64,000 bases of DNA, taken from Deltaproteobacteria bacterium. Lineage in GTDB: Bacteria > Desulfobacterota > Desulfuromonadia > Geobacterales > Geobacteraceae. Numbering within the stretch: position 1 is the first letter of the stretch; every line of letters begins with the position of its first letter. Shown in pieces: positions 1-8,778 of this stretch. A program made the position numbers and the translations under genes. The DNA lies in the NCBI GenBank assembly GCA_009668975.1, contig SBEG01000019.1:20182-84181 (forward strand), read 5' to 3'. Under the pieces are notes generated by a model. That model had not been told where the DNA came from and ran no database searches. It saw only the letters and a program-made list of their open reading frames with translations.

Positions 1-17
1 TGCCGCGAGGTGATGAA

Positions 18-1145
18 ATGGAGTTTTTCGACCTGAAAAAGCAATATGAATTACTTGAACCATCGATACAAAATCGCATCAATGCTGTTTTGCATCATCG
101 CAAATTCATAATGGGCCCGGAAATAGCCGAGCTAGAAGAAAAACTTTCCTCTTTTGCTGGTTGTACATACTGTGTTTCGTGTTCAAGCGGAACGGATGCA
201 CTTTTGATGGGCCTGATGGCTTTTGGTATCGGTCCTGGGGACGCTGTTTTTACGACGCCGTTTAGTTTCTTTGCGACAGCAGAGGTGATATCCCTTGTCG
301 GAGCAACTCCTATTTTCGTAGACATCGAAGAAGCAACATTCAACATCGACCCCATGAAACTCGAAGAGGCAATTCTCGATGTACAGAAAGGTATGCAGAG
401 GGTTCCAGGAATTTCGAAAAGACTCAATCCCAAGGCAGTCATTGCGGTTGATCTTTTCGGACTTCCATCGAAATACGGCGATATAAACCGGATAGGAAAA
501 AAGTATGACCTTGTAATAGTGGAAGACGCCGCGCAGAGTTTCGGTGGGGCTTTAGGGGAAAAAAAAGTCGGCAGTTTGACTGACATTGCCGCCACGAGTT
601 TTTTTCCGGCAAAACCGTTGGGATGCTACGGTGATGGTGGCGCACTATTCACCGATGATGCAGATCTGGCGAAGAGGTTGCGATCGTTGCGAGAGCATGG
701 AAAAGGTGAATATAAATACGACAATACCCGCATTGGCATAAACGGCAGGCTTGACACGATTCAGGCAGCCGTTCTTTTGGGAAAGCTTGAGGTTTTTTCG
801 GCAGAACTAGACAGACGACAAGAAATTGCCGGTTTTTATTCAGAGATGCTGGCTGATATTGTGAAGGTTCCTCGCATACCTGAGGGGTTCAGATCAGCTT
901 GGGCACAATACTCAGTTCTCACCGACCAACGGGAGTACTTTTTAGAAAAACTTAAAAAGGCAGAGATTCCCTTCGCAGTCTATTATCCTAAGCCACTTCA
1001 CCTGCAGACGGCATTGTCATACCTTGGCTATCACAAGGGGGACTTTCCGATTTCCGAAGGGGTATCTGAACGAATATTCAGTCTTCCAATGCATCCATAC
1101 CTGGAACGCGAAGAGCAGGAAATGATCGTCAATGCAATAAAGTAG
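18..1145 (+). CDS. DegT/DnrJ/EryC1-family sugar aminotransferase, WbpE-like
   Basis: PLP-dependent sugar-nucleotide aminotransferase of 375 residues, the usual family length. The N-terminus MEFFDLKKQYELLEP matches WbpE/WlbC-type enzymes, which aminate a UDP-3-keto-2-acetamido hexuronate. The PLP lysine is in the SFFPAKPLGCYGDGGA motif (about residue 200), and the EDAAQSFG motif holds the aspartate that contacts the PLP ring nitrogen. The start is set by a GAGG ribosome site at 7-10; a TGA just upstream suggests the preceding gene of the cluster ends there. The next gene is a WbpI-like epimerase, so the likely pathway is UDP-2,3-diacetamido-2,3-dideoxy-uronic acid synthesis for O-antigen or capsule. 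The exact sugar is inferred; the fold family is secure. Confidence 0.85.
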   Translation: MEFFDLKKQYELLEPSIQNRINAVLHHRKFIMGPEIAELEEKLSSFAGCTYCVSCSSGTDALLMGLMAFGIGPGDAVFTTPFSFFATAEVISLVGATPIFVDIEEATFNIDPMKLEEAILDVQKGMQRVPGISKRLNPKAVIAVDLFGLPSKYGDINRIGKKYDLVIVEDAAQSFGGALGEKKVGSLTDIAATSFFPAKPLGCYGDGGALFTDDADLAKRLRSLREHGKGEYKYDNTRIGINGRLDTIQAAVLLGKLEVFSAELDRRQEIAGFYSEMLADIVKVPRIPEGFRSAWAQYSVLTDQREYFLEKLKKAEIPFAVYYPKPLHLQTALSYLGYHKGDFPISEGVSERIFSLPMHPYLEREEQEMIVNAIK

Positions 1146-1170
1146 AACCCATAAATCACAGAGAATACTT

Positions 1171-2280
1171 ATGTCAACGAAAAACGAGAAAATCATATCC
1201 GTTGTCGGGGCAAGGCCGCAATTTATCAAATCCGCACCGGTATCGCATGCCTTCAGAAAATCATCTCGATACCAAGAGATACTAGTTCATACGGGCCAGC
1301 ATTATGACAAGAACATGTCCGAAACTTTTTTTGACGAACTAGACATGAACCCTCCTGCTTATAATCTTGGTACTGGAAGCGGAAGTCATGCAGAGCAAAC
1401 TGCGGAAATCATGAGACGCCTTGAGCCAGTTTTGCTAAAAGAAAAGCCACGGTTACTTATCGTTTATGGTGATACTAACTCAACACTGGCTGGAGCATTA
1501 ACCGCATCGAAATTACACATTCCGATTGCTCATATCGAGTCCGGTTTAAGGTCGTTCAACAGAATGATGCCAGAAGAAATCAACCGAATCGTTACCGATC
1601 ACATCTCGAATCTGCTCTTTTGCCCAACAAAACAAGCAGTCCTGAATCTTAGTAGTGAAGGTATCAAGAAAAACGTCTTTTATTGCGGAGATGTCATGTT
1701 TGACTCTGCGCTCGAGTTTTCAGTAAAATCTGAACAAAAGAGCACTTCACATAATCGTCTTACTGTCGAAAAAAATGGGTATGTGCTGGCAACAGTCCAT
1801 AGGGCGGAGAACACGGATAACCGGCAACGCCTATCGAATATCCTCCACGCGTTAGTAAAGGTGGCATGCGATTTGCCCGTGATTCTGCCTTTGCACCCGA
1901 GAACACGTAAAATGATCCGTCACTTTGCCTTGGAAGATTGTCTCGAAGGGATTTCCGTAATAGAACCGTTAGGATATTTGGACATGCTTTATTATGAAAA
2001 AAATGCTTCGTTAATTATTACAGATTCCGGTGGAATACAGAAGGAAGCTTATTTTTGCAGAGTCCCTTGTGTGACGCTCAGAGACGAGACCGAGTGGGTC
2101 GAAACGTTAGATGCTCATTGGAATGTTCTAGCGGATGCTGACAGTATTGAAAGCATAAATGAGCAGATACACGCAACCCTTACTTTCCCTGGAATAAGAC
2201 TTAACATAGATGAATACGGAGACGGCCGGGCATCAATAAAAATAGTGCAGGAGGTTGAAAGGTATCTTGACAACCTATAA
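1171..2280 (+). CDS. Non-hydrolysing UDP-GlcNAc 2-epimerase family, WbpI-like
   Basis: 369-residue epimerase of the WecB/WbpI family. It begins with the diagnostic SVVGARPQFIKSAPV and contains VHTGQHYDKNMS, YGDTNSTLAGAL, HIESGLRSFNRMMPEEINR and the C-terminal TDSGGIQKEAYF and LRDETEWVET motifs that line the UDP-sugar site. The GLRSFNRMMPEE wording and the aminotransferase partner fit UDP-2,3-diacetamido-glucuronate 2-epimerase better than plain WecB, but wecB cannot be excluded. The gene starts 25 bp after the aminotransferase and is probably co-transcribed with it. It is cytoplasmic and makes a mannuronate-type precursor for a surface polysaccharide. Confidence 0.82.
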   Translation: MSTKNEKIISVVGARPQFIKSAPVSHAFRKSSRYQEILVHTGQHYDKNMSETFFDELDMNPPAYNLGTGSGSHAEQTAEIMRRLEPVLLKEKPRLLIVYGDTNSTLAGALTASKLHIPIAHIESGLRSFNRMMPEEINRIVTDHISNLLFCPTKQAVLNLSSEGIKKNVFYCGDVMFDSALEFSVKSEQKSTSHNRLTVEKNGYVLATVHRAENTDNRQRLSNILHALVKVACDLPVILPLHPRTRKMIRHFALEDCLEGISVIEPLGYLDMLYYEKNASLIITDSGGIQKEAYFCRVPCVTLRDETEWVETLDAHWNVLADADSIESINEQIHATLTFPGIRLNIDEYGDGRASIKIVQEVERYLDNL

Positions 2281-2373
2281 CGAAGGCTGATCTATAGTTT
2301 CAGCTTCGGCAATCTGTTCGATCCGGAAGGTGGCATATTCAGCAGATAAATTTCAAGGGATTTTGAGAATCAC

Positions 2374-3705
2374 ATGAAATGGATTGATAAAATCAAACAT
2401 TTATTTTCGATCTATTTACCGACAAATTCTCTACGAAAAAGATTTGCAGAAGGTATGACGTGGGTAATAACCGGTTCACTGTTTCGCCAGGGAGCAAATT
2501 TTCTAATGGGCATTGTTGTCGCTCGGCTCCTTGGACTTCAGGATTTTGGAAAACTCGCGGTTTTACAAAGCACGATTTATATGCTTGCAAATTTCGGCCA
2601 GGCTGGCATAGGCCTTTCCGCGACAAAATACATTGCTAGCGCTAGAAAGACAGATCGTGAACGCACAGGCAGAATTATTGCTTTCTCTCTCATATTTACT
2701 GGCATCTCCGCCCTCGTCACAGGCGCACTAATGTTTCTATTTTCAGAATCTATAGCAGAAATGGTTTTGCCGAAAGGCGACCTAGGCTTGGAATTCAAGA
2801 TTGCCAGCGGTTGGGTGGTGTTTGAAATGATTAGCCTTCTGCAACTAAGATTATTCGCCGGTCTGGAAGCATTCCACCGAAGCGCCTGTTTAAACTTTAT
2901 CCAGGCACTTCTATTACTGCCAGCTATCTATGCAGGTATAAACTATTGGGGATTAGTAGGCGGTATTATTGCTTTGTTTGTGGTGAGCGTTCTAAATTGC
3001 ATAATAGGACAGTTTTTGATTATCTTGGAATGCCAACTCCATCAGATAAAAATTAATTTTAAGCACATACTACAGGAACGCCGAATTCTTGACATGTCCA
3101 TAATGGTATGGTTAAGCGAGGTGGCGATGAATACTACCAACTGGGCGGCAGGGATATTACTTGCCAGAAGTCCGAATGGGCTGGCGGAATTTGCGCTATT
3201 CAACGCAGCAAGTCGATTCCAAAGTATCCTGGCTTTTATACCTTTGCGCATTTTTCAAGTCGCGGTCCCTGTTTTGGCAAATCTGGAAGCGGATGGAAAC
3301 CGGAGGAGCTTCACAAAGGGCCTCATGGGCATTGGATTACTCGGATTAGTTATTACCATGTCCAGTGGTATTCTTTTCATCTTGTTTTCGGAGCAACTGA
3401 TGTCCTTCTATGGCAAGGGATTCGCCGGTGGTTCTGCTGTTCTTCAAATTATGGCGTTATGCTGTATTGTCAGTGCCGCCTGGACGATAGCAAGCGCAGG
3501 GTTATGGGCGGCGGAAAAGAGCAGGCAAATGCTTGCGTTAGACTGCCTGCGTGCCCTTTTACTGGTGACCATATGCATTCTTGGATTTGCCAATACCGCC
3601 AAGGGTCTGGCAATGGCTTACCTTATCAGCTATTCAATCGCGCTGATTTTCCTCATCATTGTCCTGCATCGTTTCTTAAATAAACCCAAAATAGTTACAA
3701 GTTGA
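2374..3705 (+). CDS. Wzx-like oligosaccharide flippase
   Basis: 443-residue polytopic membrane protein with about 12 hydrophobic segments spread along the chain and short basic loops. An N-terminal LRKRFAEGMTWVITGSLFRQGANFLMG stretch, broken by charged residues only at its start, is typical of the polysaccharide-transport (MVF/Wzx) superfamily. Wzx proteins flip undecaprenyl-linked repeat units across the inner membrane. The position after two sugar-nucleotide genes and before a Wzy-like protein supports this role. The 93-bp gap before it holds no obvious terminator. Substrate is unknown. Confidence 0.75.
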   Translation: MKWIDKIKHLFSIYLPTNSLRKRFAEGMTWVITGSLFRQGANFLMGIVVARLLGLQDFGKLAVLQSTIYMLANFGQAGIGLSATKYIASARKTDRERTGRIIAFSLIFTGISALVTGALMFLFSESIAEMVLPKGDLGLEFKIASGWVVFEMISLLQLRLFAGLEAFHRSACLNFIQALLLLPAIYAGINYWGLVGGIIALFVVSVLNCIIGQFLIILECQLHQIKINFKHILQERRILDMSIMVWLSEVAMNTTNWAAGILLARSPNGLAEFALFNAASRFQSILAFIPLRIFQVAVPVLANLEADGNRRSFTKGLMGIGLLGLVITMSSGILFILFSEQLMSFYGKGFAGGSAVLQIMALCCIVSAAWTIASAGLWAAEKSRQMLALDCLRALLLVTICILGFANTAKGLAMAYLISYSIALIFLIIVLHRFLNKPKIVTS

Positions 3706-3730
3706 GATTATGCTGACAAAGGACTAAACC

Positions 3731-5011
3731 ATGGAAACTGAATATTATAGTAAGAGTATCAACGAAATTGAAGAATATAGCGGCGTTGATAACCTCATAT
3801 CTATCCTCATTTCTGCAGGAATAATTTTTTCGTGGTGTTCATTGGTAATTGTCGCACTTTCAATTGGGAGCACAGCTTCTGAAGATTTCCTAGATCCTGG
3901 TAGCAAACCTGCAATTTATTATCTGTTACATGGGACTGGGATGGCAGCACTTATCGGTGGTGGTATTCTTGCTGGTATTAAGGGTCAATATCAAAAGCTT
4001 AGCCGGCCAATGCGATTTGCGTTCTGGCTCCTAATGACAACCAGCATGACCTGGTCATTCATTGCATATGATTTCAAGGATGTGTCCTCGATGGAAGTCT
4101 TTGGTGCAACGGGACCTTTTGTTTGGTTTTCGTGTGTACTTATTTTTGCCGGCATGAATAGGTCTGTATGGAGAATGCTTGAACCGGTCATCTTAGTTCT
4201 AGCATATCTTACTGCTTTACTGGCAATTCATTCGATTGTCACCTCATCGGTTACTGTAGAAGAACGTTGGCTTTCAGCGCCCGTCAGATACATGATTCTG
4301 TTAATGTGGTTTGGCGGATGGGCACTACTAACCTCACACGAAAGCAAGGGTTTGGCCCTGTTGCTTCGGTTCTTGCCCTATCTTGTTTTTATTCTGACAA
4401 CAATATACACGCAAACTAGGTCATGGTTCCTGATGTCACTGCTTCTCTTGACTTTCTATTGGTTTGTTGGAAAACGGTATGATGAAAATCATAGCAGAGT
4501 CATGGGTAAATTCTTGTTTTTTTCCGGAATAATGTTGATTGCAGCTTTGGTGTCAAGCATTTTTCTAGAAGAATATGTCAGCAATTCGATCATAGAGTTC
4601 CGCAATCGCGCGTTTGAGGATAGTCGAACGGGCCAATTTGTTGATTTTTTTTCACAAGTCTCAATTTCTGACTTAATATTCGGCATGGGTCCAAAAAGCA
4701 CGTGGTATTGGGGTGGTAAAGACTATCAATTTATAGACAATGCCTACCTTTGGATGGCTTTTATCGGTGGAATTCCCATAGTTTTATCATACTGTATGCT
4801 TATTATTTATCCCGGATTTAGAGCTTATTTTGCAGGCGCCACAAATAATGACGCAGCAGCAGCTTCTCTTATTATTCTATGGTGCCTTTCACTCACAGGA
4901 TTCAGTACATATCTAAATCCGTCACTCACACCACACTCTTATTTATTGCTCTTGTTGTCCGGTCGTTGCCTTGCTTATTTAGATGAAAATTTTTGTTATA
5001 ATGACACCTAA
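3731..5011 (+). CDS. Wzy/WaaL-like O-antigen polymerase or ligase
   Basis: 426-residue integral membrane protein with roughly 11 predicted transmembrane helices and one larger loop (about residues 280-345, FRNRAFEDSRTGQFVDFF then GMGPKSTWYWGG). The RxGQ/GxG loop pattern with a big external loop is the general architecture of Wzy polymerases and WaaL ligases, which cannot be told apart by reading alone. The Wzx neighbour favours polymerase. Codon use is AT-richer than in the housekeeping part of the window. The next 150 bp have no gene. Confidence 0.6.
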   Translation: METEYYSKSINEIEEYSGVDNLISILISAGIIFSWCSLVIVALSIGSTASEDFLDPGSKPAIYYLLHGTGMAALIGGGILAGIKGQYQKLSRPMRFAFWLLMTTSMTWSFIAYDFKDVSSMEVFGATGPFVWFSCVLIFAGMNRSVWRMLEPVILVLAYLTALLAIHSIVTSSVTVEERWLSAPVRYMILLMWFGGWALLTSHESKGLALLLRFLPYLVFILTTIYTQTRSWFLMSLLLLTFYWFVGKRYDENHSRVMGKFLFFSGIMLIAALVSSIFLEEYVSNSIIEFRNRAFEDSRTGQFVDFFSQVSISDLIFGMGPKSTWYWGGKDYQFIDNAYLWMAFIGGIPIVLSYCMLIIYPGFRAYFAGATNNDAAAASLIILWCLSLTGFSTYLNPSLTPHSYLLLLLSGRCLAYLDENFCYNDT

Positions 5012-5165
5012 CACAAATAGATTTTAAGTATGCCGATACAAAGATCCCGTTGGCTACGATAGATATTTTGCTTGAATAATAGTTGTTTGCAACATTTTAT
5101 TGTTTGATTGGAAATGCAATAAATGATCTGTTATTCAATCTTTGTTCGTAAAGAGTGGCAATATC

Positions 5166-6347
5166 ATGAAAAATCTAAATGTTATCTTTATGGGTAATTA
5201 CAGCTATCCGCAAGGAATGGCAGCAACCAAGAGGATACGGCATTTTGCTGAATATTTGGTTGCTAGACAGATAAATACAAAAGTCATGATTTTAAGAATA
5301 AGTGGATCAAGGAACACCGGATCGGACACAAAAGGTATTTGTAACAATGTGTATTATGAGAGTATCGGCAACAATATCGACATAAATAAAAATTTGCTAC
5401 GCTTATTTTATGATTCATTATTGTATTTCAAGAAAGGCGTATTTATATTATATCGCTGGAAATCTGGCGGGACAAAAAACATACTGTATTGTTACAATGG
5501 CTTAAGCATCGAAAATGCGTTATTTGTCATAGCAGCTAAGTTATTTGGTTATTATATCGTATTTGATATTGTTGAAGATCATGTGTTAACCCAAGAAAAA
5601 CTCCATTTTTTGGCAAAATTGAAATTGTATTCAGTCAGTTTTTTTGAAAAACATATAAATAAATTCGCAAATGCAATTATCGTTATTTCATATCATCTCA
5701 AAGAAAAGTTCGATAAAAATTCACAAAACAGCATTCCGATAAAGCTTATCCCAATTTCAGCTGTTTGTTTTGACAGTACTGCTGTCAAAATGCCCGGAAA
5801 TCCAATTAAAATTGTCTACACAGGTTCATTTGCACGAAAAGATGGAGTTGACTTACTGCTGGAAGCATATGGTTATTTGCGAAAAGTTAATAAGGATTGT
5901 ATTTTACTTCTTGCAGGCAAGAGTGACAATTTGTCTAAAATCCAGGATTTAGTTGCAGGAAAGGAAGGTGTTTCATATCTAGGATACTTAGATGACAGAC
6001 ATTTCTATGAACTTATTAACGATGCAGATATACTTTGTGCAACCAGAACAGGTTCAGCGTATGCAAATGCAGGGTTTCCGTTCAAATTGGGAGAATATCT
6101 TGCGACCGGGAACCCGGTCATTGCCTCTAATGTAAGTGACGTTAGATTTTATCTGCAGCACATGCAAGACGCAATTATCGTTGAGCCGGATAATGTCTTT
6201 GAAATTCAGAAGGCATTAGAATTTTGCATCAACAATCCTGCGAAAGCGAAGTCGATAGGAGAAAACGGCAGACTGAAATGCATAAAGTATTTTAGTCCAG
6301 AGATCAATGGACAAAATTTGCTTGAGTTGTTTCATACCCTAACGTAA
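5166..6347 (+). CDS. Glycosyltransferase, GT4-like
   Basis: 393-residue GT-B glycosyltransferase. The N-terminal half starts MKNLNVIFMGNYSYPQG and the C-terminal half has the usual donor-site sequence: IKIVYTGSFARKDGVDLLLEA, LLLAGKSDN, then the FKLGEYLATGNPVIASNVSDV block corresponding to the EX7E region (E of GEYL and a later E in VEPDNVFEI). A TTG at 5142 would extend the protein by eight residues, but the ATG at 5166, preceded by AAGAGTGG, fits the family better. The gene is strikingly AT-rich, which suggests acquisition by transfer. The sugar added is unknown. Confidence 0.75.
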   Translation: MKNLNVIFMGNYSYPQGMAATKRIRHFAEYLVARQINTKVMILRISGSRNTGSDTKGICNNVYYESIGNNIDINKNLLRLFYDSLLYFKKGVFILYRWKSGGTKNILYCYNGLSIENALFVIAAKLFGYYIVFDIVEDHVLTQEKLHFLAKLKLYSVSFFEKHINKFANAIIVISYHLKEKFDKNSQNSIPIKLIPISAVCFDSTAVKMPGNPIKIVYTGSFARKDGVDLLLEAYGYLRKVNKDCILLLAGKSDNLSKIQDLVAGKEGVSYLGYLDDRHFYELINDADILCATRTGSAYANAGFPFKLGEYLATGNPVIASNVSDVRFYLQHMQDAIIVEPDNVFEIQKALEFCINNPAKAKSIGENGRLKCIKYFSPEINGQNLLELFHTLT

Positions 6348-6362
6348 TGGATGAGGTTAAGC

Positions 6363-7427
6363 ATGAAAAAGAAAGTATTAGTGCTTTGCCCTGAACAGAA
6401 CGCAAAAGGTGGTGTTGCTTTCTACTATTCGCTTATACAACGTTACTTTACCTCTGAAAGATTATCTTTAGAATTCTACCATACCGGAAGTGGGCCAAAT
6501 AATGGTTTTAAAAACAATAGGTTCTTAAAAAGTCTATTTGACATACTACATTTAATAAGAAAGATACCAGATTATGACTTGATTGTTTTGAACCCGTCTC
6601 TCGACGCAAAATCCATTATTAGAGATGGTACCTATAATTTTATTTCGAAAAAAATATTCACCAAAAAGACTCTTATTTTATTTCATGGATGGAACAGGAA
6701 AACAGAAAATTACATAGGCTTTATGGGCAAAGGTCTATTCAGATACTTTTTTTATTGCGATAAATTACTTGTTCTTGCAAAGCAATTCAGGAGTGTGTTG
6801 ATAGAATGGGGATATTCACCTGATAAAATTGGATTGGAAACGACAATATATGAGCATTTGCATGCTAATACTGCAAAGGACCCTTACAAAATTATTTTTC
6901 TATCGAGATTCGCGGAAGGAAAAGGCGCTCTGGAAGCTATTCAGACGGTCGAAATTTTGGCGAAGATGTTTCCCAAGATCAAGTTGTACATGTCTGGCGA
7001 CGGTCCTTTAGATTCTAAATTGAAAGAATATGTGACAAATCATAAACTTGATAAAAACATAGAGTTTACAGGTTGGATTGATGGCCAGAAAAAATATGAC
7101 TTATTGCAGCAATGCGGCATCATGCTTTTCCCAACAAATTATGGCGAAGGTATGCCAATCTGCGTAATTGAAGGTATGGGCATGGGTCTTGCGATTATAA
7201 CCAGGCCGGTTGCAGGATTAGCAGACATAATTAAAAACGGCATAAATGGGTACCTAGTTGAATCTATTGAACCGGAAGCTTTCGCAGATATCATTAGGGG
7301 CCTGTTTAATAACAAAAATCTCTGGGAAAATATTTCTCGTAATAACGAGGAATTAGCAAAGCGGAAATTCGAAGTAAAAGCTGCAGTTAAACGCTTGGAA
7401 AAAACATATTTTGAGTTAGTACAATGA
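6363..7427 (+). CDS. Glycosyltransferase family 4
   Basis: 354-residue GT4 enzyme. The N-terminus KKKVLVLCPEQNAKGGVAF carries the GGV acceptor-side glycine loop. The C-terminal Rossmann half has KIIFLSRFAEGKGALEAI, LYMSGDGPL and FPTNYGEGMPICVIEGMGMG, where the EGMPICVIE spacing gives the two glutamates of the EX7E motif. An ATG at 6351 is in frame, but GAGG lies eight bases before the ATG at 6363, so the latter is preferred. It begins a few bases after the previous glycosyltransferase and overlaps the next gene by ATGA, so these three are one operon. AT-rich like its neighbours. Confidence 0.82.
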   Translation: MKKKVLVLCPEQNAKGGVAFYYSLIQRYFTSERLSLEFYHTGSGPNNGFKNNRFLKSLFDILHLIRKIPDYDLIVLNPSLDAKSIIRDGTYNFISKKIFTKKTLILFHGWNRKTENYIGFMGKGLFRYFFYCDKLLVLAKQFRSVLIEWGYSPDKIGLETTIYEHLHANTAKDPYKIIFLSRFAEGKGALEAIQTVEILAKMFPKIKLYMSGDGPLDSKLKEYVTNHKLDKNIEFTGWIDGQKKYDLLQQCGIMLFPTNYGEGMPICVIEGMGMGLAIITRPVAGLADIIKNGINGYLVESIEPEAFADIIRGLFNNKNLWENISRNNEELAKRKFEVKAAVKRLEKTYFELVQ

Positions 7428-8620
7428 AAAATGAACTTACCATTATTACACGTTTTCTAGGACCCGACCTTTTGACGTATGACCCATACGATCTTTGGAA
7501 AACCAAACTGGGCTTACGATTAAAAAAGCACTATTATGAAAAAGGTAAGGTTACTATACCCATTATCGCGCCGTTTTACCTTCTTGATACATATGCTCCC
7601 CGGCTTGTAAGACTTTTTATAAAGCCGCAGGAGTTTCCAATAGTAAGAGCATTTGCCGCTATGTCAGCATTGAATTTGTATAGTATTACATCTGAGCAAA
7701 AATATATCGATCTTGCGGCAGTGTCTACTAAATGGCTGATAGAAAATCGCTTGGAGAATTTTCATGGGGCTTGCTGGGGACTCGGCATGCCTTGGATGAC
7801 AAAAACTGGTTACAGCGCCACTACAACCCCATTTATATCTGTTGTCCCCTATTGTGTCGAAGCTTTATTAAAATACTCAGACCAAACAGGTGACAAGAGA
7901 TCTAAGGAGGTGGCCCTTACTTCCTTGGATTATTTAGAGAAGGACTTGCAAAGACTCCTTGAAACACCAAACAATTTGGCGCTCAGCTATGGACCATCAA
8001 AAGAAAGGCGAATTGTAATTAACGGCAATGCTTATGCAATGATGCTCTACGCCCTACTCTCCGGCAGAATTCCCACCATGAAAAGTTTGCTGCTTGAAAG
8101 AGCTTCTCACATATGTAACTTCATAAAATCACAACAGCTCCCAGACGGAAGTTGGTTGTATTATGCCGATAGGGAACCAGGAAATTTTATTGACTGCTTC
8201 CATTCATGCTTCGTATTAAAGAATCTGATTAAATATAGTGTGATTTCTGGCGAGGATGTTTCCGCTATCGTCGATAAAGGGGTTGGTTACGTCCTAAATC
8301 ATTTTATTGACAAATCATATGGTCTTGCCCGGAAATTTTCAGTATCCGCGCACCCTTCCATGGTAAAGTTTGACCTTTATGACCAGGCTGAATTACTCAA
8401 CCTTCTTTTAGTTACAAATAATAATAAACAGGCTGAAAGTCTACATAACCAAATTTTTAAATATTTTTACATTAACTCTAAGGGCACATTTGGCTACCAA
8501 ATTGATTTTTTCGGCAGATTAAACAAAATGCTCTATCTCCGTTGGGCAGTAATGCCAATGGTTTATGTTCTGTCGAAATACTACAAAAAAATGAAAACGG
8601 GAGAGATCGAAACAATATAA
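7424..8620 (+). CDS. VpsJ-like alpha/alpha-barrel polysaccharide biosynthesis protein
   Basis: 398-residue, mostly helical protein with repeated paired-helix blocks (FPIVRAFAAMSALNLYSIT, FISVVPYCVEALLKYSDQT, NGNAYAMMLYALL, DCFHSCFVLKNLIKYS), which suggests an (alpha/alpha)6 toroid as in glucuronyl C5-epimerases, family-88/105-type enzymes or VpsJ. A short GSWLYYAD-type motif resembles QDGSW repeats of alpha/alpha toroids. It has no signal peptide, so it is probably cytoplasmic. It is translationally coupled to the glycosyltransferase before it by an ATGA overlap and is the last gene of the polysaccharide operon. No catalytic residue could be assigned, so the function is inferred from fold and context only. 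Confidence 0.5.
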   Translation: MKNELTIITRFLGPDLLTYDPYDLWKTKLGLRLKKHYYEKGKVTIPIIAPFYLLDTYAPRLVRLFIKPQEFPIVRAFAAMSALNLYSITSEQKYIDLAAVSTKWLIENRLENFHGACWGLGMPWMTKTGYSATTTPFISVVPYCVEALLKYSDQTGDKRSKEVALTSLDYLEKDLQRLLETPNNLALSYGPSKERRIVINGNAYAMMLYALLSGRIPTMKSLLLERASHICNFIKSQQLPDGSWLYYADREPGNFIDCFHSCFVLKNLIKYSVISGEDVSAIVDKGVGYVLNHFIDKSYGLARKFSVSAHPSMVKFDLYDQAELLNLLLVTNNNKQAESLHNQIFKYFYINSKGTFGYQIDFFGRLNKMLYLRWAVMPMVYVLSKYYKKMKTGEIETI

Positions 8621-8647
8621 CAGTTCATTTGTGGCAAAGACGGAGAC

Positions 8648-8680
8648 GATATGGGCGGTTAGTAGTAAACCGCCCATATC
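8648..8680. terminator. Strong hairpin between convergent genes
   Basis: GATATGGGCGGTT and AACCGCCCATATC form a perfect 13-bp stem around a short loop. It lies between the convergent ends of the polysaccharide operon and the beta-helix gene. There is no clear T-run on either side, so it may be a rho-assisted or bidirectional stop, or a protective 3' stem. Confidence 0.5.
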
Positions 8681-8778
8681 TCCAATCCAACTCTTGTCAA
8701 GCGGGTTGCTCAGTCATGCCTGCCAACCTGATAAACTTCGAGGCAGTTTCACAATCATAAATGAGCAGTTGAACAAGT

